From Myceligenerans indicum (lineage in GTDB: Bacteria; Actinomycetota; Actinomycetes; Actinomycetales; Cellulomonadaceae): a stretch of DNA of 38,317 nucleotides. Shown here one piece after another: positions 23,644 through 31,690 of the stretch; the stretch's first letter is position 1; every line of letters begins with the position of its first letter. The stretch is from assembly GCF_016742955.1 (NCBI RefSeq), contig NZ_JABBYC010000044.1, positions 1-38,317 of the forward strand, in the 5' to 3' direction. A program made the translations under genes and the position numbers. The notes beneath the pieces are model-generated. The model was not told the DNA's origin, ran no database searches, and saw only the letters and a program-made list of their open reading frames with translations.

Positions 23644-23671
23644 CTAAAAAGGAACCTTTCCTTACTTTTAG
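23644..23671 (+). promoter_or_regulatory. AT-rich operator-like repeat before chitinase 1
   Basis: In GC-rich surroundings, CTAAAA (23644) mirrors TTTTAG (ending 23671), and the inner AAGGAA mirrors TTTCCTT. TTCCT-AAAA-AGGAA is a second overlapping palindrome (from 23641). It lies 24 nt before ATG 23695, a position suited to a repressor such as a sugar-responsive ROK-type protein. The binding protein is a guess. Confidence 0.45.
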
Positions 23672-23694
23672 GGGGACGAGGAGAGGTAGGGGCA

Positions 23695-26052
23695 ATGAAG
23701 ACCGAACACACGCGACCACGGCGTCGCACCTGGCGCGGGATCGCGTTCGCCGCCGCGCTGGCCGTGGCGGGCGGCGGAGTCGCCGCGACAGCCGCCGCAC
23801 CCCGGGCCGAGGCCCTGGAGTGCGCCACCCCGTGGTCGTCGTCGTCCGTGTACGTCGCCGACGACGTCGCCTCGTACGACGGCCATGACTGGCGGGCCAA
23901 GTGGTGGACCCGGAACGAGACGCCCGGCGCCGCGCAGTGGGGGCCGTGGGAGGACCAGGGGGAGTGCGGCGTCCCCGAGCCGACGCCGACCCCCACCGCC
24001 GAACCGACCACGGACCCGACCCCCGACCCGACGGGTGGGCCCACCACCCCGCCATCGGGCACGAACCCCGACGAGGTCTGCCGGCCGGACGGCATGGCAC
24101 CCACGGCCGGTGTCGACACCCCGTACTGCGACGTCTACGACACGGACGGCCGCGAGATCCTGCCGGGCGGCCTCGACCGCCGCGTCATCGGCTACTTCAC
24201 GAGCTGGCGCACGGGCGCCGGCGACCAGCCCGCCTACCTGGCGAGCGACATCCCGTGGAACTCCGTGAGCCACATCAACTACGCGTTCGCGCACGTCGGC
24301 GAGGACTATCGGGTGTCGGTCAACGCCGACGTCCCCGGCAACCCCGCCACGGACCTGACCTGGCCCGGCGTCGCGGGCGCCGAGATGGACCCCGCCCTGC
24401 CGTACACGGGGCACTTCAACCTGCTGCACCGGTACAAGGAGCAGCACCCCGGGGTGAAGATCCTCCCGGCCGTGGGCGGCTGGGCCGAGACCGGCGGCTA
24501 CTTCGACGGCGACGGCGACCGCGTCGCGTCCGGAGGCTTCTACACGATGACCGAGTCCCAGGACCGCATCGACACGTTCGCCGAGTCGGTGGTGGACCTG
24601 GTCCGCGAGTACGGGTTCGACGGCATCGACATCGACTACGAGTACCCGACGTCGAACAACGACGCCGGCAACCCGCTCGACCTCGGATTCTCCAACGCCC
24701 GTCGCGGCGAGCTGATGGACGGCTACGTCGCCCTGATGAGGACGCTCCGCGAGCACCTGGACGCCGCGGGCGCCGAGGACGGCGAGTACTACCTGCTCAC
24801 CACGGCCACGCCCTCCTCCGGCTGGCTGCTGCGCGGCATGGAGGCCTACCAGATCACCGAGTACGCCGACTACGTCAACCTGATGACGTACGACCTGCAC
24901 GGAGCCTGGAACAAGTACGTGGGCGGCAACGCCGCGCTGTTCGACGACGGCAACGACCCGGAGCTCGCGGCCGGCGGCGTCTACACGGCGTACGACGGCA
25001 TCGGCTACCTCAACGGCGACTGGGCGGCGCACTACTTCCGCGGAGCCATGCAGGCCGGCCGCATCAACCTCGGCGTGCCCTACTACACGCGCGGCTTCCA
25101 GGGCGTGACCGGCGGGACCTACGGCATGGGCGGGACCGCGGTGCCGCCGCCGGGCTACACCTGCCCACCCGGCACCAACAACGCCTGCGGGTACGGCGCC
25201 GACGGCATCGACAACCTCTGGTACGACACCGACCCCACCGGCGGCCCGGTGCCCGCGGGCGTCAACCCGATCTGGCACGTGAAGAACCTCGCCGACGGCG
25301 TGGTGGGGGACTACACCGACGCGTACGGCGTACCGGGCACCATCGAGGGCAGCTACACGCACCACACCGACGCCGTCACCAAGAACGAGTGGTGGTGGAA
25401 CGCCGAGACCAGCACGTTCCTGTCCGGCGACGCGGAGTGGGCCATCGGCGAGAAGGCCGACTACGTGACCGACACCGGGCTCGGCGGCGTGATGATCTGG
25501 GAACTCGCCGGAGACTACGGCTACGACCAGGACACGGGGCAGTACGGGATGGGCTCCACGCTCACCGACCTGCTCCACTCCAAGCTGTCGGGCGTCTCCG
25601 CCTACGGCAGCACCAAGGCGAACGGTCCGGCGCCGTCCCAGGCGCTCGACCTCGACCTGGAGTACACCGCGTTCGCCCTCGGCGACAACAACTACCCGAT
25701 CGCGCCGAAGGTGCTGTTCCACAACCAGGGGGGCACGGACATCCCCGCCGGGGCCACCGTGACCTTCCAGTACGCCACCTCCGACACCGGGGCCATGAGC
25801 GACTGGTCGGGGCTCGGCACCACGACGACCCCCGGGCGCTCCGGGCCCAACGTCGGCGGGCTCGGCGCGGACTTCCACACGGCCACGTTCACCGTCCCGG
25901 CGGGCGGCATCCCCGCCGGCGGGTCGCTCACCAACAACCTCAAGTGGGCGTTGCCCGTGGCCCAGTTCTCCAACGTGGTCGTCACGATCGACGGCACCGA
26001 CTACGCGACCACCTACGACCACCCGCGAGGCGTGACCGTCGTCGACCCGTGA
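23695..26052 (+). CDS. Secreted GH18 chitinase, N-terminal CBM5/12
   Basis: The 785-aa exported enzyme hydrolyses chitin. A twin-basic signal peptide (1-40, cleavage near RAEA) is followed by a CBM5/12 chitin-binding module (about 42-91: ATPWSSSSVYV, KWWTRNETPG, WGPWEDQGEC) and a Pro/Thr linker (94-125). The GH18 barrel (about 163-600) has SHINYAFAH, the catalytic DGIDIDYEYP (E316 the acid) and MTYDLHGAWN. The last 180 residues form an Ig-like or ChiC-type domain I recognise only loosely. ATG 23695 has GAGGAGAGG upstream. A second chitinase follows 124 nt downstream. Confidence 0.93.
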   Translation: MKTEHTRPRRRTWRGIAFAAALAVAGGGVAATAAAPRAEALECATPWSSSSVYVADDVASYDGHDWRAKWWTRNETPGAAQWGPWEDQGECGVPEPTPTPTAEPTTDPTPDPTGGPTTPPSGTNPDEVCRPDGMAPTAGVDTPYCDVYDTDGREILPGGLDRRVIGYFTSWRTGAGDQPAYLASDIPWNSVSHINYAFAHVGEDYRVSVNADVPGNPATDLTWPGVAGAEMDPALPYTGHFNLLHRYKEQHPGVKILPAVGGWAETGGYFDGDGDRVASGGFYTMTESQDRIDTFAESVVDLVREYGFDGIDIDYEYPTSNNDAGNPLDLGFSNARRGELMDGYVALMRTLREHLDAAGAEDGEYYLLTTATPSSGWLLRGMEAYQITEYADYVNLMTYDLHGAWNKYVGGNAALFDDGNDPELAAGGVYTAYDGIGYLNGDWAAHYFRGAMQAGRINLGVPYYTRGFQGVTGGTYGMGGTAVPPPGYTCPPGTNNACGYGADGIDNLWYDTDPTGGPVPAGVNPIWHVKNLADGVVGDYTDAYGVPGTIEGSYTHHTDAVTKNEWWWNAETSTFLSGDAEWAIGEKADYVTDTGLGGVMIWELAGDYGYDQDTGQYGMGSTLTDLLHSKLSGVSAYGSTKANGPAPSQALDLDLEYTAFALGDNNYPIAPKVLFHNQGGTDIPAGATVTFQYATSDTGAMSDWSGLGTTTTPGRSGPNVGGLGADFHTATFTVPAGGIPAGGSLTNNLKWALPVAQFSNVVVTIDGTDYATTYDHPRGVTVVDP

Positions 26053-26097
26053 GTGGTCCTGCGGCGGACGTCAGGAGCCGACGACGGAGCGAGTCAC

Positions 26098-26123
26098 CCG
26101 GCCGGGCCGGAGAACCCGGCCGG
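26098..26123 (+). other. Intergenic hairpin between the chitinase genes
   Basis: CCGGCCGGG (26098-26106) pairs with CCCGGCCGG (26115-26123) across an 8-nt loop. It could stabilise the upstream message or partly terminate it, setting the ratio of the two chitinases. There is no T-run. Confidence 0.5.
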
Positions 26124-26176
26124 AATCACAGGACCAGCCGGCCCAGGGCCGGGAACGAGGACGAAGGAGACCCCTG

Positions 26177-28024
26177 ATGGAGCTGCAGCACAGCCGGCCG
26201 TCGCCGGACGCGAGACGCAGGAAGCGGCGCACCGTCGCCGCGAGCCTCACGGCGCTCGCCGTGGCGGGGGCCGGGGCGTTCACCGCGCTGGCGACCACCG
26301 CGAACGCGGAGGAGCTGACGACCACCACCGCGGCGGTCAACGGCTACCGCAACGTCGCCTACTTCACGCAGTGGGGCGTGTACGGGCGTGACTACCAGGT
26401 CAAGGACATCGTCGACGCGGGTGTCGCCGACGACCTGACCCACATCAACTACGCGTTCGGCAACATCCACCACGAGACCCTCGAGTGCTTCGAGGCGAAC
26501 AAGGCTCAGGGCGAGGGCCCGAACGGGTCCGACGGCGCCGGGGACGCCTACGCCGACTACGGGAAGTCCTACACCGCCGCGGACTCGGTGTCGGGCGTCG
26601 CCGACACCTGGGACCAGCCCCTGGCGGGTTCGTTCAACCAGCTCAAGCAGCTGAAGGCGCAGAACCCGGACCTCAAGGTGCTGATCTCGATCGGCGGCTG
26701 GACCTGGTCGAAGAACTTCTCGCGGGCCGCCGCGACGCCGCAGTCCCGCACGAACTTCGTCTCCTCCTGCATCGACCAGTACATCAAGGGCAACCTGCCC
26801 GTGATCGACGGCCGAGGCGGCGACGGCGCGGCGGCGGGGGTGTTCGACGGGTTCGACATCGACTGGGAGTGGCCCGGCTCGCCGAACGGCAACGAGGGCA
26901 ACTACGTCGACCCGGAGAACGACGCCGCGAACTTCAGGGCGCTCCTCGCCGAGTTCCGCAGCCAGCTCGACGCCTACGGCGCGCAGACGGGCAAGCACTA
27001 CGAGCTGTCGGCGTTTCTCCCGGCGAACCCGGCGGACATCGCCTCCGGGGGATGGAACGACCCGGCCATCTTCACCTCGCTCGACTTCGGCAACCTGCAG
27101 GGCTACGACCTGCACGGCGCCTGGAACCCCAGTCTCACCGGGCACCAGGGGAACCTGTACCACGACCCGGCGGACCCGCGTGAGCCGGCCCGGCAGTTCA
27201 GCATCGCCGACTCCCTGGCGGAGTACACGGGCAACGGGGTGGACCCGGCCCAGCTCACCCTCGGCATGGCGATGTACGGTCGCGGCTGGACCGGTGTGAC
27301 CCAGTCCGAGCCGTGGGGCAGCGCCACCGGCGCCGCGCCGGGCACCTACGAGGCGGGCAACGAGGACTACGACATCCTCAAGAACCTCGGCACCGAGTAC
27401 TTCGACGAGCAGGTCGGTGCGGCCTGGCGGTACGACGGCACCCAGTGGTGGAGCCTGGACACGCCGCAGTCGGTCACCCAGAAGGCGCAGTGGATCAAGG
27501 CGCAGGGCCTCAGCGGTGCCATGTGGTGGGAGCTGTCGGGCGACGAGTCGGGAGACCTGACCGGCGCCGTGGCCGCCGAGTTCGGCAACGGTGACCCGGG
27601 CCCGGAGCCGACCGACGACCCCACGAGCCCGGAGCCGACGGACGACCCGACGAGCCCGGAGCCGTCCGACCCGCCGTCGGACTGCACGTCCGCGGCCTGG
27701 GACGCGTCGGCCGTGTACACGGGCGGGGACACCGCCTCGTACGAGGGCCACGAGTGGGAGGCCAAGTGGTGGACGCAGGGCGAGACCCCGGGCAGCGCCG
27801 ACGTCTGGGCGGACCTGGGGACCTGCTCCGGCGGGCCCGACCCGGAGCCGACCGGCGGGCCCGGCACGGGCGACTGCCCGGCGGCCTGGGACAGCACCGT
27901 GGCGTACACGGGCGGTGACGAGGTCGCCTACGGTGGCGACGCCTGGCGCGCCAAGTGGTGGACGCAGGGCGACACGCCGGGTGTCGGCGAGTGGGGCCCC
28001 TGGGAGGACCTGGGACCCTGCTGA
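26177..28024 (+). CDS. Secreted GH18 chitinase with two C-terminal CBM5/12 modules
   Basis: The 615-aa exported enzyme has a signal peptide (1-44, ending TTANA). Its GH18 domain (about 57-465) shows LTHINYAFG, SIGGWTWSKNFS, the catalytic DGFDIDWEWP (224-233, E231 the acid) and GAMWWELSGD near the end. A repeated EPTDDPTSP linker follows, then two CBM5/12 chitin-binding modules (about 503-548 and 570-615), each with AKWWTQG(E/D)TPG. It differs from the upstream chitinase in subfamily and module order, suggesting complementary cleavage modes. ATG 26177 has GAAGGAGA upstream. A strong terminator follows. Confidence 0.94.
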   Translation: MELQHSRPSPDARRRKRRTVAASLTALAVAGAGAFTALATTANAEELTTTTAAVNGYRNVAYFTQWGVYGRDYQVKDIVDAGVADDLTHINYAFGNIHHETLECFEANKAQGEGPNGSDGAGDAYADYGKSYTAADSVSGVADTWDQPLAGSFNQLKQLKAQNPDLKVLISIGGWTWSKNFSRAAATPQSRTNFVSSCIDQYIKGNLPVIDGRGGDGAAAGVFDGFDIDWEWPGSPNGNEGNYVDPENDAANFRALLAEFRSQLDAYGAQTGKHYELSAFLPANPADIASGGWNDPAIFTSLDFGNLQGYDLHGAWNPSLTGHQGNLYHDPADPREPARQFSIADSLAEYTGNGVDPAQLTLGMAMYGRGWTGVTQSEPWGSATGAAPGTYEAGNEDYDILKNLGTEYFDEQVGAAWRYDGTQWWSLDTPQSVTQKAQWIKAQGLSGAMWWELSGDESGDLTGAVAAEFGNGDPGPEPTDDPTSPEPTDDPTSPEPSDPPSDCTSAAWDASAVYTGGDTASYEGHEWEAKWWTQGETPGSADVWADLGTCSGGPDPEPTGGPGTGDCPAAWDSTVAYTGGDEVAYGGDAWRAKWWTQGDTPGVGEWGPWEDLGPC

Positions 28025-28052
28025 CCTGCCGGGCCTCGGCCCGGCCCACGAG

Positions 28053-28095
28053 CGAGCCGGCCGGCTGTTCCACCACGGAACGGCCGGCCGGCTCG
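28053..28095 (+). terminator. Terminator of the chitinase unit
   Basis: CGAGCCGGCCGGC-TGTTCC (from 28053) pairs with GGAAC-GGCCGGCCGGCTCG (to 28095) around a short loop, with one internal bulge. It starts 28 nt after the stop. Confidence 0.75.
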
Positions 28096-28179
28096 TTGCC
28101 GCCGGAGGGAAACCCGGCCCGCACCACCGTCCGGTCTCGGGGTTCCGCACGGCGCGTGCAAGGGATCGGGCCAAGCCGA

Positions 28180-28185
28180 CATAGT
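28180..28185 (+). promoter_or_regulatory. -10 box CATAGT, sigma-factor unit
   Basis: CATAGT is followed by 7 nt (GGGGAGT) and ATG 28193. An in-frame GTG at 28184 overlaps this box and is therefore a less likely start. Confidence 0.45.
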
Positions 28186-28192
28186 GGGGAGT

Positions 28193-28747
28193 ATGGAGGA
28201 CACCGACAGGTCGCCGACGCCCGGGGGCGGAGGGCCACCGCATGACGACGCCTGGTTCGCCGCGCTCTTCGACGCGCACCACCGGGCGCTGTTCCGCTAC
28301 TTCGTCCGGCGGCTGCCCGCCACCGGCGGCGCGCGCACCAGCGACGCGGAGGACCTCGCCGCCGAGGTTCTCGCCACGGCGTGGCGCCGCCGCGACGACG
28401 TGCCCGACGGCGCCGAACTGGCGTGGCTCTACCGCACCTGCGGGTTCGTCCTGGCGAACCACCGGCGCAAGATCCGGGCCCTGCCGGTCGCGATCGTCCC
28501 GGACGAACCGGACGACGTCGACCCGGAGACCCTGGCCGTCGACGACGACGCCGTACGGACCGTGCTGGCGTCGCTCAGCCCGCGCGACCGGCGCATCCTG
28601 CTGCTTGTCGCCTGGGACGGGCTCGACGGCGACGCGCTGGCCGAGGTCCTGGGTGTCTCGCGCGGTGGTGCCGACGCCGCGCTGTCCCGTGCCCGTTCCC
28701 GCCTCCGTGAGGCGTGGCTCACAAGCGAGCAAGCCCATGACGCATGA
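28193..28747 (+). CDS. ECF-type RNA polymerase sigma factor
   Basis: The 184-aa protein has sigma region 2 (about 20-90: FDAHHRALFRYFVRRL, SDAEDLAAEVLATAWRR) and region 4 (about 120-175: LASLSPRDRRILLLVAWDGL, LAEVLGVSRGGADAALSRAR), with no regions 1 or 3. Such factors direct polymerase to stress or envelope promoters when released from an anti-sigma. A membrane protein gene follows within 100 nt and is its likely partner. Confidence 0.9.
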   Translation: MEDTDRSPTPGGGGPPHDDAWFAALFDAHHRALFRYFVRRLPATGGARTSDAEDLAAEVLATAWRRRDDVPDGAELAWLYRTCGFVLANHRRKIRALPVAIVPDEPDDVDPETLAVDDDAVRTVLASLSPRDRRILLLVAWDGLDGDALAEVLGVSRGGADAALSRARSRLREAWLTSEQAHDA

Positions 28748-28838
28748 CGACACAAACCTGGGTGACGGGCAGGACGGCCAGGAGCCTGCCCGCGGAGACC
28801 GAACCCCTGGACCACGAACGGGTAGCGGAGGGACAGCG

Positions 28839-30308
28839 ATGAATCACGATGCCTTCGACCGCCTCCGTGCCGCCGACCCCGCGCACCAGGTGCCCGAGCC
28901 GGCCGCCGGAGTGCTGCGGGCCAAGGTCGATGCGCTGATCGGGGCGGAAGCCCCGGCAGCGGGTACGCCCGACGACGGTACGCCGGCAGGCGGACCGGGC
29001 GCCGACGAACTCGCCCGGCGACGGTCGCGGCGCCGGCAGCCATGGCTGCTGGCGGCCGCCGTGGCCGGAATCGTGGCCGTGGGCGGGGGTGGCTACGCGG
29101 CCGGGTCGAACGGGCTGCTCTCCGCGGCCTCCGACGCGTCGGACGGGAGCGGGGCGGCGACCATGTCCGAGGCCGCACCCCCGATCACCCTCGACCGTGC
29201 GGACGCCCCCGAGGGCGCTCAGGCGCCCGCCATGGGGGCGGAGAGCGAGAGCCTTCAGGAGGTCGCGCCGGACGCGCAGGACGAGGTGGGACGCGAGCCG
29301 ATGGTAGGGACGTACCTCTACCCCGGCCCGTCGCGCACGGTGTTCCACCCGGGCGCGAGCCTGTCCGACGACGGCGGCGAGCTCGCCGCCTACGCCCTCG
29401 ACGCGCAGTCGTCCTACACCAAGGAGACGGCCGAGGCGGCGGCTCGCGCCCTGGGCGTGCGTGCCGACGCGCGGCAGGAGGGCGGCGCGTGGGTGGTCGG
29501 CGCGAACGACGGGACGGGCGCGAGCGTGCGCCTCGCCGCAGACGGCCGCACCTCGCTCTGGTACACCGACGCGCAGCCCGACACGTGGCGCTGCACCGAC
29601 ATCGAGCCGGCCCTGCCCCAGGACGGCGCGGACGACGGCCTCGAGGGGCAGAGCTCCGCGGGCACGGCGCCTGACGCCAAGGAGGGCGGCGCGCCGCCCT
29701 GCCTGGGTACCGACACCGGATCCGTACCGGCGACGGAGGCGATCGCCGAGCTGCGACGGCTCATGGAGGCGCTCGACGTCGACGTGCAGGCGTTCGACTT
29801 CGAGGCGAGCCCCAGTGGTATGGGCACCACCGTCGCCGCCTACCACCGGATCGACGGACGCCGGACCGGGCTGTCGTGGTCGGCGACCCTCTCGGGCACC
29901 GGGACCAAGACACGCTTCGTCTCGCTCAACGGGTTCCTGGCACCCGTCGAGGAACTGGGCACCTACCCGGTGGTCTCCGAACGGGAGGCCGTCGAGCGGC
30001 TCGGTGACCTGCGCTTCAGTGCCTCGCTCGGGAACATCCGGCCGCTCGCCGCGGCGTCCGGGGACGCCGGCACCTCGACGACGGACGCCCCGGCACCCGA
30101 AGGGCCGCCCGCGACCCTCGAACCGGGCGCACCCCTGTCCTGGCCCGTGCGTGACGTCACGATCACCGACGCCCGGCTCGGAGTGGCGCAGCACGTGCTG
30201 GACGACGGCGCCGTGGCGCTGATTCCCGCGTACGAGCTGACGGGCGACGGCGGCGCCTGGTCGGTGGTCGCCGTGGCGGACGACTTCCTGGACTTCGCGG
30301 GGCGGTGA
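28839..30308 (+). CDS. Membrane-anchored protein, probable anti-sigma partner
   Basis: The 489-aa protein begins MNHDAFDRLRAADPAHQVP, a short cytosolic part (1-68) followed by one membrane span (about 69-88) and a large Ala/Asp/Gly-rich extracytoplasmic part (90-489). No zinc-anti-sigma motif (HxxxCxxC) is present. ATG 28839 is chosen for the GGAGG site 7 nt upstream; ATG 28737, overlapping the sigma gene, is in frame but has no ribosome site. Position after an ECF gene and topology suggest anti-sigma or sensor function; family not recognised. Confidence 0.75.
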   Translation: MNHDAFDRLRAADPAHQVPEPAAGVLRAKVDALIGAEAPAAGTPDDGTPAGGPGADELARRRSRRRQPWLLAAAVAGIVAVGGGGYAAGSNGLLSAASDASDGSGAATMSEAAPPITLDRADAPEGAQAPAMGAESESLQEVAPDAQDEVGREPMVGTYLYPGPSRTVFHPGASLSDDGGELAAYALDAQSSYTKETAEAAARALGVRADARQEGGAWVVGANDGTGASVRLAADGRTSLWYTDAQPDTWRCTDIEPALPQDGADDGLEGQSSAGTAPDAKEGGAPPCLGTDTGSVPATEAIAELRRLMEALDVDVQAFDFEASPSGMGTTVAAYHRIDGRRTGLSWSATLSGTGTKTRFVSLNGFLAPVEELGTYPVVSEREAVERLGDLRFSASLGNIRPLAAASGDAGTSTTDAPAPEGPPATLEPGAPLSWPVRDVTITDARLGVAQHVLDDGAVALIPAYELTGDGGAWSVVAVADDFLDFAGR

Positions 30309-30357
30309 CGACGGCGATAGGTTCGATCTGCGCGATCACCGACCCGAAGGAGACCTC

Positions 30358-30801
30358 ATGGCTACCCGTACCGCTCGCACCGCCTGGAACGGCACCCTCA
30401 TGGAGGGCAAGGGGCAGGTGGAACTCACGTCGTCGGGCACCGGCACGTTCGACGTGTCCTTCCCGCGCCGCACCGCGGAGAAGGCCGAAGGCGTCACGAG
30501 CCCCGAAGAACTGATCGCCGCCGCGCACTCCTCCTGCTACGCCATGGCGTTCTCGGGCGAGCTCGGCAAGGTCGGCGGCACGCCGGAGCAGGTGGAGATC
30601 GGCGCCGACGTCACCGTGGTCCCCGACCCCGCCGGGGGGATCCGGATCTCGACCGTGGCGCTGACGGTACGCGGCTACGCGAGCGGCGTCGACGAGGCGG
30701 CGTTCACGGCGGCGGCCGAGGCCGCCAAGGCCGGCTGCCCCGTCTCGAAGGCCCTCACCGGGGTGGACGAGATCACCCTGGACGTCACGTTCGAGGGCTG
30801 A
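30358..30801 (+). CDS. OsmC-family peroxiredoxin
   Basis: The 147-aa protein has the OsmC/Ohr fold with both redox cysteines: AAAHSSCYAMAFSGEL (about 57-72) and AAKAGCPVSKALTG (about 120-133). Residues 20-50, from GQVELTSSGTGTFDVSFPRR into the SPEEL helix, are family-typical. It reduces organic hydroperoxides in the cytosol. ATG 30358 has GAAGGAGA upstream. It follows the probable anti-sigma gene by 49 nt and may belong to the same stress unit. Confidence 0.92.
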   Translation: MATRTARTAWNGTLMEGKGQVELTSSGTGTFDVSFPRRTAEKAEGVTSPEELIAAAHSSCYAMAFSGELGKVGGTPEQVEIGADVTVVPDPAGGIRISTVALTVRGYASGVDEAAFTAAAEAAKAGCPVSKALTGVDEITLDVTFEG

Positions 30802-30846
30802 CGGCGCCCTCCCGAGCCGCCGGGTCCGGGACCGGGACGGACACCG

Positions 30847-31494
30847 CTACCGCCGCGTGAAGCGGCCCCGGTGGACCACCTGGTCCAGCGGCTTGCGGGC
30901 GCGGCGGGACGGTGAGCCCGCCGCGCCACCCGACATCGGGTGTCCGACCGCCACCACGCCCGTGATCTCGAACTCCTCGGGGACGGTGAGCTCGCCTCGC
31001 ACGGCGGGCACCCGATCCGGCGGGACGCCGAAGAAGCAGGCGCCAAGTCCTTCGTCCACAGCGGTCTGCAGGATCAGGAGGGACGCCATCCCCGCGTCGA
31101 CGTGCCAGTACGGCACGGGCCAGCGGGACTCGTCGAGATCCGTCCAGCCCTTGTCCCTCTCGGCGTACCGCTCCAGATAGGCGGCCTTGGACGTGAGCAC
31201 CAGGACCACGACGGGCGCCGTCCGCATCCCGGCCAGCCAGGAGGACATGTCGCGGGCGGACCGTTCGCCCGTACCGCCTGCCCCGGCCCCACCCCCCGAC
31301 GGCGCCGCCGCCGACCAGAACCGGTCCCGGTCCTCCTCCTCGTCGAGCACGACGAACGCCCACCCCTGGCTGAACCCCGCACTTGGCGCCCGGACCGCGT
31401 TGTGCAGCATCCGGTCCACCGCCTCGGCCGCGACGGGCTCGGCGGTGAACCGGCGATGCATGCGACGCCGGCGGACGACCTCCTGAAACTCCAT
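30847..31494 (-). CDS. Nitroreductase-family FMN protein
   Basis: The 215-aa protein begins MEFQEVVRRRRMHRRFTAEP, the usual Arg-rich FMN-binding N-terminus, and continues NAVRAPSAGFSQGW (about 32-45), a mid-protein helix DAGMASLLILQTAVDEGLG, and GVVAVGHP. A Gly-rich loop (68-78) is an insert. Substrate unknown; actinobacterial members often reduce nitroaromatics or quinones. ATG 31494 has AGGA about 9 nt upstream; ATG 31503 is possible. It is divergent from the dehydrogenase gene across a 14-nt tandem array and converges with osmC, where I see no clear hairpin. Confidence 0.88.
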   Translation of the reverse strand: MEFQEVVRRRRMHRRFTAEPVAAEAVDRMLHNAVRAPSAGFSQGWAFVVLDEEEDRDRFWSAAAPSGGGAGAGGTGERSARDMSSWLAGMRTAPVVVLVLTSKAAYLERYAERDKGWTDLDESRWPVPYWHVDAGMASLLILQTAVDEGLGACFFGVPPDRVPAVRGELTVPEEFEITGVVAVGHPMSGGAAGSPSRRARKPLDQVVHRGRFTRR

Positions 31495-31572
31495 GGGGGA
31501 CATCCTGCACGACCTGCCGGGGACGAGTGCGAGGCCCACCGCGGCGAGACCGCGGACTGCCGGAGAAGCGCC

Positions 31573-31660
31573 GCACGAACATTGCCGCACGGACGTCGCC
31601 GCACGGACGTCGCTGCACGAACGTCGCTGCACGAACATCGCCGCACGGACGTCGCAGCAC
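31573..31660. repeat. 14-nt tandem array, six units plus a partial
   Basis: Six contiguous units of consensus GCACGRACRTCGCY (31573-31586, 31587-31600, 31601-31614, 31615-31628, 31629-31642, 31643-31656) and a final GCAC (31657-31660). Units vary only at a few positions (GAAC/GGAC, CATT/CATC/CGTC). The array ends 17 nt before the -10 of the dehydrogenase gene, in the divergent region. Confidence 0.92.
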
Positions 31661-31677
31661 CTGGCGGCCCGGAGTGG

Positions 31678-31683
31678 GACAAT
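31678..31683 (+). promoter_or_regulatory. -10 box GACAAT, FAD/Fe-S dehydrogenase
   Basis: GACAAT is followed by 7 nt (CACCGTC) and GTG 31691. It argues against the upstream in-frame start at 31493, which would read through the array. Confidence 0.45.
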
Positions 31684-31690
31684 CACCGTC

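Noticed and set aside
23425..23694. Upstream extension of chitinase 1 through the tandem array
   Set aside because: The frame is open only because the repeats contain no stops; the signal peptide and ribosome site fix the start at 23695.
28737..28838. Longer start for the anti-sigma-like gene, overlapping the sigma gene
   Set aside because: It is in frame, but the 34 extra residues are low-complexity, with no ribosome site at 28737 and a strong GGAGG before ATG 28839.
31573..31660. CRISPR array
   Set aside because: Units are 14 nt, contiguous and without spacers, and no cas gene is present. The same applies to the other arrays.
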